This document shows, one piece after another, positions 14,841 to 22,055 of a stretch of 64,000 nt of DNA. The stretch comes from Clostridia bacterium (GTDB lineage Bacteria > Bacillota > Clostridia > Oscillospirales > SIG627). Below the pieces are notes generated by a model. That model saw only the letters and a program-made list of their open reading frames with translations, had not been told where the DNA came from and searched no databases. Position 1 is the stretch's first letter, and every line of letters begins with the position of its first letter. Where the stretch lies: assembly GCA_017517325.1 (NCBI GenBank), contig JAFWZW010000003.1, positions 1-64,000 of the forward strand. The letters are read 5' to 3'. A program made the translations under genes and the position numbers.

Positions 14841-14861
14841 TGCAAACGCCGAGCGTTTGCA
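14841..14861 (-). promoter_or_regulatory. Perfect 9-bp-arm palindrome in the tetR leader (operator or attenuator)
   Basis: TGCAAACGC and GCGTTTGCA are separated by 3 bases. A further CGTTTGC occurs at 14814-14820. Palindromes of this size are typical TetR-family operators. In the transcript the hairpin is followed by UAUUUUUG, so it could also act as a leader terminator. Confidence 0.5.
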
Positions 14862-14956
14862 CTGGGGTAACAGACAGAAATAAAACGGACGGAAACATAA
14901 GGATCGACAACAATACGTGGGTTTTAACCCTGCCTGCTGAATAACGGCGATTGGCA

Positions 14957-14978
14957 ACATAATGGGTATTATGTTGTA
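14957..14978 (-). repeat. Inverted repeat left (IRL) of the invertible segment
   Basis: 22 bases, a perfect reverse complement of 15215-15236. The core is itself palindromic (ACATAAT-GGGT-ATTATGT), as expected for a pair of recombinase-binding arms around a short asymmetric spacer. Confidence 0.9.
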
Positions 14979-15023
14979 CGAATAGCCGAACAAGCATACT
15001 TCGTTACTCTATTAGTACGAAGA

Positions 15024-15052
15024 ATTATAGCACAGTTTGATAGAAAAAGCAA
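15024..15052 (-). promoter_or_regulatory. Sigma-A type promoter of the island operon
   Basis: TTGCTT, 17-bp spacer, TATAAT, on the minus strand. Transcription would start near 15017 and cross IRL before reaching tetR, leaving a leader of about 230 nt. Confidence 0.8.
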
Positions 15053-15099
15053 GTGATTTTCGATAAAAAATGAGATTTACATAAAAATGACGGATTTTG

Positions 15100-15156
15100 G
15101 GCATGGCAAAGAAGACCTTTTGTTCACTTTTTTCAAAAGGTCTTCTTTGCTATGCC
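15100..15156. terminator. Strong bidirectional terminator inside the invertible segment
   Basis: Arms of 23 bases (GGCATGGCAAAGAAGACCTTTTG and its near-perfect complement) enclose an 11-nt loop, with T-rich flanks. It inverts together with the promoter. Confidence 0.8.
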
Positions 15157-15214
15157 TTTATTTTGTTGTGGCAGAGCTTTTCGCTTGTGCAAAAACCGAT
15201 TTTTTGTTGTTTTA

Positions 15215-15236
15215 TACAACATAATACCCATTATGT
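15215..15236 (+). repeat. Inverted repeat right (IRR) of the invertible segment
   Basis: 22 bases, perfect inverse of 14957-14978. Identity ends sharply on both sides. Confidence 0.9.
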
Positions 15237-15273
15237 GATATTCAACCGCTGCTCTGTGTGGCGGTTTTATTCT

Positions 15274-16116
15274 TTATATAATCAATCGCATACTTTCCAT
15301 ACGACGCTGATGCTCTGCACCGGTAGTAATGATATAAATGCGCGTAGTGTTGATATTGGAGTGTCCGAGAATATCCGCCAGCTTTGCAATATCCTTTTCA
15401 ATACCGTAAAAGGTTCTTGCAAAAAGGTGCCTGAGATTGTGCGGAAACACCTTTTGCGGTGATACGCCTGCCTCTTCACACAGATCCTTCATCTGCCGCC
15501 AAATATTACTGCGGTCAAGCGGTTTACCGCTTTTGGTCACAAAAATTATTCCGGAGCATATTTTTTGTTCTGCAGCATATCTAAGCAGTTTCTTTTGCAA
15601 AGCCTTGACAATAAATATTTTTCTTGTCTTGCCCTTACAGGAAACAACTGCCTCACCTCGCCTGACAGCCTCCACCGTAATACTCTGCAGCTCACTGACA
15701 CGAATGCCTGTCCCGCAAATCGTTTGAACAACGAGGGATAGACGTTCGTTTTTCTTTTGCTCCGCTGCTCGTACAAGTGCCGTGTATTCTGCTTTGCTAA
15801 GTTCCTTATCCTCGGAGCAATAGGCTTCCTTTTGCACCTTGAATTGTTTTACGCACAGATCATGCCATCCTGCAAAGCGAAGGAAAGCGTTGAGTGCTGC
15901 AAGCATTGAGTTTGCACTGCGAATAGCGTAGTTCTGTTCTAACACTCCTTTATAGTCCAGAACTAATGTTTTATCCAGTGCGTGTTCGGCGGCGTACTCG
16001 GCAAAGTACCGAATGTCTCGCATATATTTATCAATGGTTGCCGATGCCTTTTCGTTCTCAATCAAATATTTCTCGAACGATTTTATTGTTTGCTTGGTAA
16101 TAATTCTTTTTTTCAT
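15274..16116 (-). CDS. Tyrosine recombinase (integrase/invertase)
   Basis: 280 residues, ATG 16116 with GGAGG 7 nt upstream. The N-terminal SAM-like core-binding domain spans about 8-85. The catalytic domain shows Arg139 (GTGIRVSEL), Lys163/Lys166 (KGKTRK), His226-x-x-Arg229 (HNLRH), His252 (LGHSN) and Tyr261 (TRIYI), so the active site is complete. Its length and lack of an arm-binding domain resemble XerC/D-like and inverton-linked recombinases. Its nearness to the 22-bp inverted repeats suggests it flips the promoter. It may also have integrated the island in coaX. A promoter (TTGACG, 16 bp, TATAGA) lies at 16137-16164. Confidence 0.92.
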   Translation of the reverse strand: MKKRIITKQTIKSFEKYLIENEKASATIDKYMRDIRYFAEYAAEHALDKTLVLDYKGVLEQNYAIRSANSMLAALNAFLRFAGWHDLCVKQFKVQKEAYCSEDKELSKAEYTALVRAAEQKKNERLSLVVQTICGTGIRVSELQSITVEAVRRGEAVVSCKGKTRKIFIVKALQKKLLRYAAEQKICSGIIFVTKSGKPLDRSNIWRQMKDLCEEAGVSPQKVFPHNLRHLFARTFYGIEKDIAKLADILGHSNINTTRIYIITTGAEHQRRMESMRLII

Positions 16117-16136
16117 ACCAAAACCTCCGTTTCCTA

Positions 16137-16164
16137 TCTATATTTTACTATTAGTTTGCGTCAA
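16137..16164 (-). promoter_or_regulatory. Promoter of the recombinase gene
   Basis: -35 TTGACG at 16159-16164 and -10 TATAGA at 16137-16142, spacer 16 bp, about 20 bp before the start codon. CTCCGTTT (16125-16132) and AAACGGAG (about 16193) form an inverted repeat around it, a possible autoregulatory site. Confidence 0.55.
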
Positions 16165-16293
16165 AGCGATTAACTTAAATCTTGATGCAAAAACGGAGTT
16201 TGGGCATATTCAATTTTTCAGAGCATTTTGAGATTTACATTTTAATTTACACCTACCTTTTTATAATTCTATTTATTCTTTCTGTAAGAATCA

Positions 16294-16328
16294 ATAAAGC
16301 ATCAGCTATCCACATGACCGATGCTTTA
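16294..16328 (-). terminator. Hairpin after the Xre gene
   Basis: AAAGCATC and GATGCTTT flank a loop just past the end of the Xre gene. The U-run is weak, so termination is only likely. Confidence 0.4.
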
Positions 16329-16331
16329 AGT

Positions 16332-16676
16332 TTAGTCATATTTATTTTCTATGATTTTCATTATAATTCTTATTATTTCAAGTATTTGATTTGCTTCTTC
16401 CGCAGTACACTGTTTTATCAGTTTTGAAAAAACATCAGCATAATCTGTCTTGCCGTCCTCTTTTTCCAAACACAGAATAGCATCCGCAGAAGTATGTAAT
16501 GCCTGCGTTAGCCTTACTATTATATCGGCGCTTGCGGTCGTTTTTCTGTTTTCAATCTTGCTGATATATGGAACAGAAACATCTATCATTTCTGCCAACT
16601 GCTCTTGCGTTATTTTGTTGACTTTTCGGATGCGCCGTATTCGCTTTCCAATTTCTTTGATTTTTTTTCTACTCAC
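16332..16676 (-). CDS. Xre-family helix-turn-helix regulator
   Basis: 114 residues from GTG 16676, selected because AAGGAGG sits 8 nt before it; the 34 extra codons upstream lack a site and cross a terminator hairpin. The HTH (about residues 10-60) reads ITQEQLAEMIDVSVPYISKIENRKTT, a clear Xre/Cro motif. The C-terminal 45 residues are helical and probably dimerise. It lies upstream of the recombinase gene in the same direction, with 215 bp between them. It may control recombinase expression or island excision. Confidence 0.88.
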   Translation of the reverse strand: MSRKKIKEIGKRIRRIRKVNKITQEQLAEMIDVSVPYISKIENRKTTASADIIVRLTQALHTSADAILCLEKEDGKTDYADVFSKLIKQCTAEEANQILEIIRIIMKIIENKYD

Positions 16677-16755
16677 TGTACTTGCCTCCTTTGGCAAGCA
16701 CACACAATACCACATCTTTTTCGATATATCCAGCAAAAAGTCAAAAAATAAAAAT

Positions 16756-16780
16756 CCATGTGCCTGAGTTTGGCACATGG
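16756..16780 (-). terminator. Intrinsic terminator (leftward)
   Basis: CCATGTGCC pairs with GGCACATGG, followed on the minus strand by a run rich in U (ATTTTTATTTTTT). It is the second of two terminators after coaX. Confidence 0.75.
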
Positions 16781-16804
16781 AATCTATTCCTCATATGTTA
16801 AAAT

Positions 16805-16850
16805 GCAAAAACCAGCAATATTGTTATCTCAACAATACTGCTGGTTTTGC
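16805..16850 (-). terminator. Long terminator hairpin after coaX
   Basis: A roughly 20-bp imperfect stem with a 5-nt loop (AACCAGCAATATTGTT against AACAATACTGCTGGTT). U-rich tracts lie on both sides. It ends coaX transcripts and insulates the island. Confidence 0.75.
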
Positions 16851-16853
16851 TTC

Positions 16854-16868
16854 ATCCTACTCGGTTTG
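16854..16868 (-). repeat. 15-bp end repeat CAAACCGAGTAGGAT, right copy
   Basis: Reverse complement of 359-373. It lies between the coaX terminator hairpins and the coaX stop codon. Placement near the island ends suggests a terminal or integrase-arm type site. Confidence 0.6.
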
Positions 16869-16927
16869 CGTAAACCCCGTTAAAGACATCACGCAAATCG
16901 GTCACTTCCTTTTTTTCTTTTTTTCTA

Positions 16928-17701
16928 TTATTTCTTATTTTTACGGTAAATATACCCAAGCCCCTTGAGAAGCAGGGTTTCATCCAACAAGATCTTGTGG
17001 CGGCAACAGGGGCAAACGACGCTTCCTAAGCCACCGGTACAAACCACTGATGCAGGCTTACAGCCCAGCTCTTCCTCAAAGCGCTCCAAAATACCGTCGA
17101 TGGCACCTGCGGCACCAAAAAGAGCGCCTGAGCGCATACTCTCCACCGTAGAGGAGGAGATAGCTTTTTTGGGCGGAGCAAGTTCAATCCTCGGCAACAG
17201 CGAGGTTTCATCTGCCAAGGCATTCAAGCCGATACCGACACCCGGCAGGATCGCACCGCCGATATACCTCCCCTTTTCATCCACGACCGTTAAGGTGGTT
17301 GCGGTTCCCATATCCACGATGACACAAGGAAGGGGGTATTCCTCCTTAGCAGCAACGGCGGCGGCCACCAAATCGGAGGCCACGGTACCGGGGTCGTCAA
17401 TGGCAATATGAAGCCCCGTTCGGATGCCTGCGCCAACCAGCATAGGCTCTTTTCCCGTGAGAAGCCGCACAGCGTCACACAAAGGCCGTGTTACGGGCGG
17501 TACCACGCAGGAGAGGATCGTTCCTTCCACCTGGGATACGTTTACCCCTACAAGCTCTAAGGTCTGCTTGATGCGGGCGGCAAAGCCAAAGGCGGTTTCG
17601 CTTCTGTCGGTAGCGATCCGCACCACGTGGCTGACAGAGCCGTCCTGCTCCGGGCAACCCAAAATAATATGGGTATTGCCTGCGTCAATGGCGAGAATCA
17701 T
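16928..17701 (-). CDS. coaX: Type III pantothenate kinase
   Basis: 257 residues, the usual length. It phosphorylates pantothenate, the first step of coenzyme A synthesis. The ASKHA fold is marked by DAGNTHI (residues 6-12), PPVTRPLCD, the DPGTVASDLVAAAVAAK segment, DMGTATTLTVVD (about 130) and CTGGLG near the C-terminus. Its start overlaps the panT stop by 4 bases (ATGA), which ties pantothenate uptake to its use. Codons 131 onward match the fragment at bases 1-244. The frame is intact despite the neighbouring island, so the 3' half was probably supplied by the incoming element. Confidence 0.96.
   Translation of the reverse strand: MILAIDAGNTHIILGCPEQDGSVSHVVRIATDRSETAFGFAARIKQTLELVGVNVSQVEGTILSCVVPPVTRPLCDAVRLLTGKEPMLVGAGIRTGLHIAIDDPGTVASDLVAAAVAAKEEYPLPCVIVDMGTATTLTVVDEKGRYIGGAILPGVGIGLNALADETSLLPRIELAPPKKAISSSTVESMRSGALFGAAGAIDGILERFEEELGCKPASVVCTGGLGSVVCPCCRHKILLDETLLLKGLGYIYRKNKK
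17068..17311. repeat. Direct repeat, right copy inside intact coaX
   Basis: Same orientation as bases 1-244. Seen mismatches are at left positions near 25, 155 and 169. Divergence begins at 17312/245. The repeat places one recombination junction of the island inside the coaX reading frame without disrupting it. Confidence 0.85.
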
Positions 17702-18321
17702 AAGCCTTCTTTTTCGCTACGGATCAGCCCGTTTTTATTGAGGATCGCAACGATTCTGGCAATAGCAGGGCTGACAATGATATTGATAAGCAGCTCAAAA
17801 ACGAAATTAAGCCCTACAAAAAACACGATCATAAAGCCGAGCATACTCATTCCCTGATCGGCCGACGACGTCTTTACGTAATCGGAGAAAAAGAGAACAC
17901 AACCCAAAAGAAAGATGCCGGTATTGACAACGGGACAAACCACGGCGCTGACCAAAACGGCAAGATAGCGATTTGCCTTTTGGAGCAGACGGTAAGCGAG
18001 ACCTGCCAGATACCCTGCCATCATACCCTTGACCATAACGGTGATCACCGTTCCGGGAAGGCTCATAGAGAACCAGAAAACGGCATCTGCCGTGGTAAAG
18101 AAAACGGCACCTGAAACCGCACCCAGCCAAGCCCCTGCAAAAGGCCCGTACAGAGCGGAGCCAAAAACAACGGGGATCAAGGTCAGCGAAACGGAAGCCA
18201 ACGCACCGATTTTGATGAAACCGCCGAAATAGGACAGCACTGCGACCAACGCAGTGAGTATCGCCATAATAGACAGCTTCTGGATCTTCGCCTTCAATTG
18301 TGTTTGATTTGTTTGTGACAT
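17698..18321 (-). CDS. panT: ECF transporter S component, probably for pantothenate
   Basis: 207 residues with about six hydrophobic segments, an S-component layout (KLSIMAILTALVAVLSYFG at the N-terminus, then SLTLIPVVFGSALYGP). ECF S components bind a vitamin and work with a shared EcfA1-EcfA2-EcfT module, which this genome encodes at 54.4-57.0 kb. The ligand assignment is inferred from the 4-base overlap with coaX. A consensus promoter and a palindrome lie directly upstream. Confidence 0.82.
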   Translation of the reverse strand: MSQTNQTQLKAKIQKLSIMAILTALVAVLSYFGGFIKIGALASVSLTLIPVVFGSALYGPFAGAWLGAVSGAVFFTTADAVFWFSMSLPGTVITVMVKGMMAGYLAGLAYRLLQKANRYLAVLVSAVVCPVVNTGIFLLGCVLFFSDYVKTSSADQGMSMLGFMIVFFVGLNFVFELLINIIVSPAIARIVAILNKNGLIRSEKEGL

Positions 18322-18343
18322 AAAAAAACCTCCTTGCTACTGT

Positions 18344-18400
18344 CTCACTTGAGTGAGTATAGTGCAAGGAGATTATAACACGCTTATACTGAAAATGCAA
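18344..18400 (-). promoter_or_regulatory. panT-coaX promoter with operator-like palindrome
   Basis: TTGCAT, 17 bp, TATAAT on the minus strand (-10 at 18372-18377). Just downstream of the expected start is the palindrome CTCACT-TG-AGTGAG (18344-18357). It is nested in longer CTCCTTGC/GCAAGGAG arms (18330-18371), and the proximal arm overlaps the ribosome site. Most of the distal arm would not be transcribed, so a repressor operator is more likely than an RNA switch. Confidence 0.6.
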
Positions 18401-18423
18401 GAAATAAAAGGATTTTTCCACTT

Positions 18424-19407
18424 TCAACCCTGAACTCTTCTCAAAACCGGCAAAAGCTTTTTCCAACAGAGAAAAAGGATGCGGCTTCGGCGCAACAGAT
18501 GATAGGAAATTCGATTTTCAAAACCTTCGATGAGACGGTACGCCGCCTTTGAATGGTGTGTTTTCAAAGCGGTCTTAAGCGCATGATAGGACCCACGGTC
18601 CAACACCCCTGCAGCTGCGCGGCGGTTTGCAACGGACAGAACGGCAAACAAAAGGGTCTTTTCCGCCAAGGGACGCTCCTTCGGAAAATGCTCCCCCATC
18701 AAGGCAAGCATTTTTTCTGCGGCGGCAACGGCGGTATCATAACGCGGAGAATAGCTCCGATTCATTGCAGAGGTAGCGTTAAAAAGATAGCGATAGGTGT
18801 GCACCTTCTGCAGTAAGACCTTGCGGCTATTCAGAAGCGCGCCCCAAAGAAAGAGCATATCCTCGTGAATGGCAACAGTCTCGTCAAAGTTAGCGCCGCA
18901 AAGCAAGCTGCGGCGAAACATCTTATTCATCAGATACCCGTTGAAATCCCCTTCCCGATGCATTAGACAAATAGCTTCACGGGGAGTAAGAATATGAACC
19001 GTTTCATCGTCACAAAAGGGTTTCGGCTTTCCGTCTTTCATATAAAAACGCATAGAGACCGAGGCAACGTCTGCGCCCTTCTCCATCAGCCGCACCAAGG
19101 CTTCCACGTGGTTGGGTTCTAAAAGGTCGTCACCGTCAAGAAAAGAGATATATTCACCCCTTGCATTCCGAAGGCCAAGGTTTCGCGCCGCAGAGACACC
19201 GCGGTTTTCCGTGTGAAACACCCGAATGCGCACGTCCTCCGCCGCCAGAGCATCACAAACAGTGCCGCAGCCATCGGGAGAGCCATCGTCAATCAAAAGG
19301 ATCTCCAAGTGACCCCAAGTTTGGGAAAGGGCGGAGCGCACCGCCTTTTCAACCAAGGCAGGATTGCGATAGACGGGTACGATCAGCGATACGAGCAAAT
19401 TTTCCAT
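18424..19407 (-). CDS. Glycosyltransferase family 2
   Basis: 327 residues. The GT-A fold is seen in SLIVPVYRNPALVEKAVRSAL, LIDDGSPDG (about 39-47), NRGVSAARNLGL and the metal-binding FLDGDD (about 89-94). A C-terminal helical region (about 230-327) has no clear membrane segment. It transfers a sugar from a nucleotide donor to an unknown acceptor, probably a cell-surface glycan. It shares one base with the upstream phosphatase gene, so the two are translated together. Confidence 0.9.
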   Translation of the reverse strand: MENLLVSLIVPVYRNPALVEKAVRSALSQTWGHLEILLIDDGSPDGCGTVCDALAAEDVRIRVFHTENRGVSAARNLGLRNARGEYISFLDGDDLLEPNHVEALVRLMEKGADVASVSMRFYMKDGKPKPFCDDETVHILTPREAICLMHREGDFNGYLMNKMFRRSLLCGANFDETVAIHEDMLFLWGALLNSRKVLLQKVHTYRYLFNATSAMNRSYSPRYDTAVAAAEKMLALMGEHFPKERPLAEKTLLFAVLSVANRRAAAGVLDRGSYHALKTALKTHHSKAAYRLIEGFENRISYHLLRRSRILFLCWKKLLPVLRRVQG

Positions 19408-20150
19408 TACGGTTTCGCATCGGGCACGATCGCCCGTTCGTCGGAGTCAACGGTTTCACGGAATCTGGCGGCAAAAGAAGGCTCCTCGCCTCCGAGGGCA
19501 AGGTGTGAAACGTCACCAAAGCCGATACAACGGAACACGCAGATCCCCTCTTCCCTCTCTTCCGTTGCCAGCGTAGTAACCGAGGTGGGAAGCGCGCAGA
19601 AATACTGCCAGAAAACGTAGGGAGAAAATTCGGTAAGAACCGAAAGGATCACGCTGAGTACACCGAAGTGGCAGAAAAGCACCACAACATCACGGTTGCG
19701 ACGAACGGGACGAAAGATCTTGCCGTCACGCACATAGCCGTGCTTTGCCAAAAGCTCCTCCAGACCCTTTTTGACGGTTTCATATTGCTCCTTCATATCG
19801 GTATAGGAAAAGAGCGGATCCTCCAGCCAGCGGTTATTATCGGAAAGGAGCGGGCGCTTGGCAAAGAACGAAGGCATCAGATCCCAAGGAATGGTGCGCT
19901 TGTGTTTGGTGGGACTGAAGATCTTGGCGGGGAACTCACAAAGCCAAGGCAGAGTCTCAAAGGAAAAGCCCATTTCCTTTTGTGCGGCAAGGCAGGTCTT
20001 CTGCGCTCTTCCAAGGGGGGAAGAATAGACTGCATCCACCTTTTGATTTTTCAGCCACTTGGCCATCAACGCTGCTTCCACCTCACCCTTGGGGGTAAGA
20101 GAATCGTTTTTATAATCAGGATCACCGTGACGAATGATAACAAGCTTCAT
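19407..20150 (-). CDS. Histidine phosphatase family protein
   Basis: 247 residues. The phosphoglycerate-mutase-like fold is marked by IIRHGDPDY at the N-terminus (catalytic His in RHG), YSSPLGRAQKT and a second histidine in LFCHFGVLSVI. The central insertion is longer than in simple cobalamin or phosphoserine phosphatases. Substrate unknown. It is the middle gene of a three-gene operon with overlaps of 4 and 1 bases. Confidence 0.85.
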   Translation of the reverse strand: MKLVIIRHGDPDYKNDSLTPKGEVEAALMAKWLKNQKVDAVYSSPLGRAQKTCLAAQKEMGFSFETLPWLCEFPAKIFSPTKHKRTIPWDLMPSFFAKRPLLSDNNRWLEDPLFSYTDMKEQYETVKKGLEELLAKHGYVRDGKIFRPVRRNRDVVVLFCHFGVLSVILSVLTEFSPYVFWQYFCALPTSVTTLATEEREEGICVFRCIGFGDVSHLALGGEEPSFAARFRETVDSDERAIVPDAKP

Positions 20151-21742
20151 ACCGTTTTCTCCAATTCTTTCATAAATGCTTCAGCAGCTTTCATACCATC
20201 CATAGCGGATGACATAATGCCGCCTGCAAAGCCCGCACCCTCGCCAATGGGAAAAAGACGGGCAACTTCACTTTGATAATTTTCACCCCGCAAAATACGC
20301 ACAGGACAGGTAGCGCGGGATTCCACCCCCGTTAAGACGGCATCCTCCGCATCAAAGCCGGTAAGGATCCGCCCCATTTTGCGGATCCCCTCCGCAAGGG
20401 ACAAACAATATTCTTCGGGCAGGATCCCGTTGAGATCGGCACCGTTTACCCCGCGGGCATAAGTGGGAGTCACGCTACCGAAGCCACGGCTCTTCTCACC
20501 GCGCAGAAAATCGCCGAAAAGCTGATACGGCGCCCCGTAGTTTTCACCACCTGCGCAAAAGGCCTTTTCCTCCAGGTCACGCTGAAAGGCAAAGCCTGCA
20601 AAAAGGTCTTCGGGCAATTCCTCCGGCAGAACGTTGAGAAGCAACGCACTGTTTGCATTCGAGCCCCCGCGATCGAAGTTGCTCATACCGTTGACCACGA
20701 CACCGCCCGCTTCGCTTGCGGCGGGCACCACAAAGCCGCCCGGACACATACAGAAGCTATATAGGGTTTTGCCGCTTTGGGTGGGCACTGCCAATTTATA
20801 ATCGGCCGCAGGGAGAGACCACTTTTCAAAGTCTGCACCATATTGGGCAAAATTGATGTTTTTCTGCAGATGCTCGATACGAACGCCAACGGAGAAGATC
20901 TTTTTCTCCATAGGGATCGCCATACTTCGCAAATTGATGAAGGTATCTCTTGCGCTGTGGCCAATGGCAAGAAACAACGCCGAGCAAGGTACTGTTTCCG
21001 CTCCGGCAGGAAACGCTACCTCGGCACCGACCACGCGCCCCTCCTTGATCACGGGGCGTAAAAAGCGGCTCTCAAAATATATCTTTCCCCCAAGGCGCAG
21101 AATCTCTTCCCGAATGCCTCGCACGGCAATGCGAAGCTTATCCGTACCCACGTGGGGCTTGTTTTGGTGCAGGATCTGATCCGGTGCACCGGCTTTCACC
21201 AGCTCCTCAAGAACAAAACGACCACGGTAATTTTTATCCTTTAAAAGGGTGTTGAGCTTTCCATCGGAAAAGGTACCTGCGCCCCCTTCCCCAAACTGCA
21301 CGTTGGATTCAGGGTCCAACGTTCCCTCTGAAAAGAAGGTGTCAACGTCAAGGGCACGTTCTTCCACAGGTTTGCCACGCTCGATCACAACGGGGCAAAG
21401 GCCCGCACGTGCAAGGACAAGGGCGGCAAACATACCGGCAGGACCGAAGCCAACCACAAACGGTGCTTCTTTCGGTGCATTCGGCTTTGGGATCCGATAG
21501 TGATATTCATCGGTGATCCTCGTACACTTCACAGAGGGCTTGGCACGGCACTTTTCGTCTAACGTAACGTCTACGGTATAGGTATAGGAGATCCTTCCCT
21601 TTCTGGCATCCAGCGAGGAACGGTACAGTTTCCATTTCCGAATCTCTCGCTCTGCCACGCGCAGTTCTTTAGCCGCCTTTTTCTGTAGCAACGAATGCGG
21701 CTCGCCGGGCAAAAGATGAAGCCCGTTGATGCGGTAAAGCAT
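20147..21742 (-). CDS. FAD-dependent oxidoreductase (COG2509-type)
   Basis: 531 residues. An N-terminal domain of about 95 residues precedes the FAD-binding GFGPAGMFAALVLARAG (about 97-113), with VIERG closing the Rossmann unit. Later motifs include FGEGGAGTFSDGKLNT, GHSARDTF and a C-terminal PIGEGAGFAGGIMSSAMDG, where FAD is contacted. This matches the uncharacterised COG2509 dehydrogenase family widespread in Firmicutes. The physiological substrate is unknown. It is the first gene of the operon and diverges from tRNA-Leu. Confidence 0.88.
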   Translation of the reverse strand: MLYRINGLHLLPGEPHSLLQKKAAKELRVAEREIRKWKLYRSSLDARKGRISYTYTVDVTLDEKCRAKPSVKCTRITDEYHYRIPKPNAPKEAPFVVGFGPAGMFAALVLARAGLCPVVIERGKPVEERALDVDTFFSEGTLDPESNVQFGEGGAGTFSDGKLNTLLKDKNYRGRFVLEELVKAGAPDQILHQNKPHVGTDKLRIAVRGIREEILRLGGKIYFESRFLRPVIKEGRVVGAEVAFPAGAETVPCSALFLAIGHSARDTFINLRSMAIPMEKKIFSVGVRIEHLQKNINFAQYGADFEKWSLPAADYKLAVPTQSGKTLYSFCMCPGGFVVPAASEAGGVVVNGMSNFDRGGSNANSALLLNVLPEELPEDLFAGFAFQRDLEEKAFCAGGENYGAPYQLFGDFLRGEKSRGFGSVTPTYARGVNGADLNGILPEEYCLSLAEGIRKMGRILTGFDAEDAVLTGVESRATCPVRILRGENYQSEVARLFPIGEGAGFAGGIMSSAMDGMKAAEAFMKELEKTV

Positions 21743-21757
21743 AGGATCGGATCCTCC

Positions 21758-21786
21758 TTGACAAAACTTGAAAAATCATATAAAAT
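21758..21786 (+). promoter_or_regulatory. Promoter of tRNA-Leu
   Basis: TTGACA, 17 bp, TAAAAT, ending 10 bp before the mature tRNA 5' end. Confidence 0.7.
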
Positions 21787-21796
21787 AAAATACAAT

Positions 21797-21880
21797 GCGG
21801 GTGTGGCGGAATTGGCAGACGCGCCAGATTTAGGTTCTGGTGTCACCGGCGTGCAGGTTCAAGTCCTGTCACCCGCACCA
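21797..21880 (+). tRNA. tRNA-Leu (anticodon UAG)
   Basis: An 84-base class II tRNA with encoded CCA. The acceptor stem is GCGGGTG/CACCCGC, the anticodon arm is CCAGA-TTTAGGT-TCTGG with TAG at the centre, there is a long variable arm, and the T loop is GGTTCAAGTCC. Confidence 0.97.
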
Positions 21881-21883
21881 AAA
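21863..21883 (+). repeat. tRNA-Leu 3' end, first copy of a 21-bp direct repeat
   Basis: The 3' terminal bases of the tRNA including CCA are repeated exactly at 22056-22076. Direct duplications of tRNA 3' ends are typical attachment scars. Confidence 0.8.
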
Positions 21884-21920
21884 GAAAGAGTAGTGCCTTT
21901 AGGTGCTGCTCTTTCTTTTA
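21880..21920 (+). terminator. Terminator after tRNA-Leu
   Basis: AAAAGAAAGAGTAGTGCC pairs with GGTGCTGCTCTTTCTTTT, with a 4-base loop and G-U pairs. Confidence 0.75.
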
Positions 21921-22055
21921 TTACGACGGTAGGACTTGAACCTCAAGGAGGCCGACGGCAAAGCATCAAATAGTCCGGGGGACTATTTGATCGACGGCGG
22001 GTACGCAGAAAAGCCGACAGGCTTTTTAAGTACGGCGCATTGCAATGCAAGGCGC

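Larger units (their letters stand above)
14957..15236. promoter_or_regulatory. Putative invertible promoter segment (phase switch)
   Basis: The 280-bp segment is bounded by perfect 22-bp inverted repeats. It holds a consensus leftward promoter (-35 at 15047-15052, -10 at 15024-15029) and a 23-bp-arm terminator hairpin (15100-15156). In the present orientation the promoter points at tetR and the surface operon (ON), and the terminator shields it from recombinase transcription. After inversion the promoter would face the 3' end of the recombinase gene (OFF). A tyrosine recombinase gene starts 38 bp to the right. Confidence 0.82.

Noticed and set aside
14809..14997. 62-codon leftward open frame that begins inside the invertible segment and crosses IRL
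   Set aside because: No ribosome site. Its resemblance to the frame on the other side comes only from the shared inverted repeat. Treated as leader RNA.
15097..15462. 121-codon rightward open frame through IRR, antisense to the recombinase
   Set aside because: It runs through a terminator hairpin and the recombinase coding strand, with no ribosome site. A shadow frame.
245..17067. Prophage or conjugative element
   Set aside because: No capsid, terminase, tail, lysis, relaxase or type IV secretion genes are present; only a recombinase and an Xre regulator.
18330..18371. Riboswitch hairpin that hides the panT ribosome site
   Set aside because: The distal arm lies mostly upstream of the predicted transcription start, so an RNA hairpin could not form fully. 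Treated as a DNA operator.
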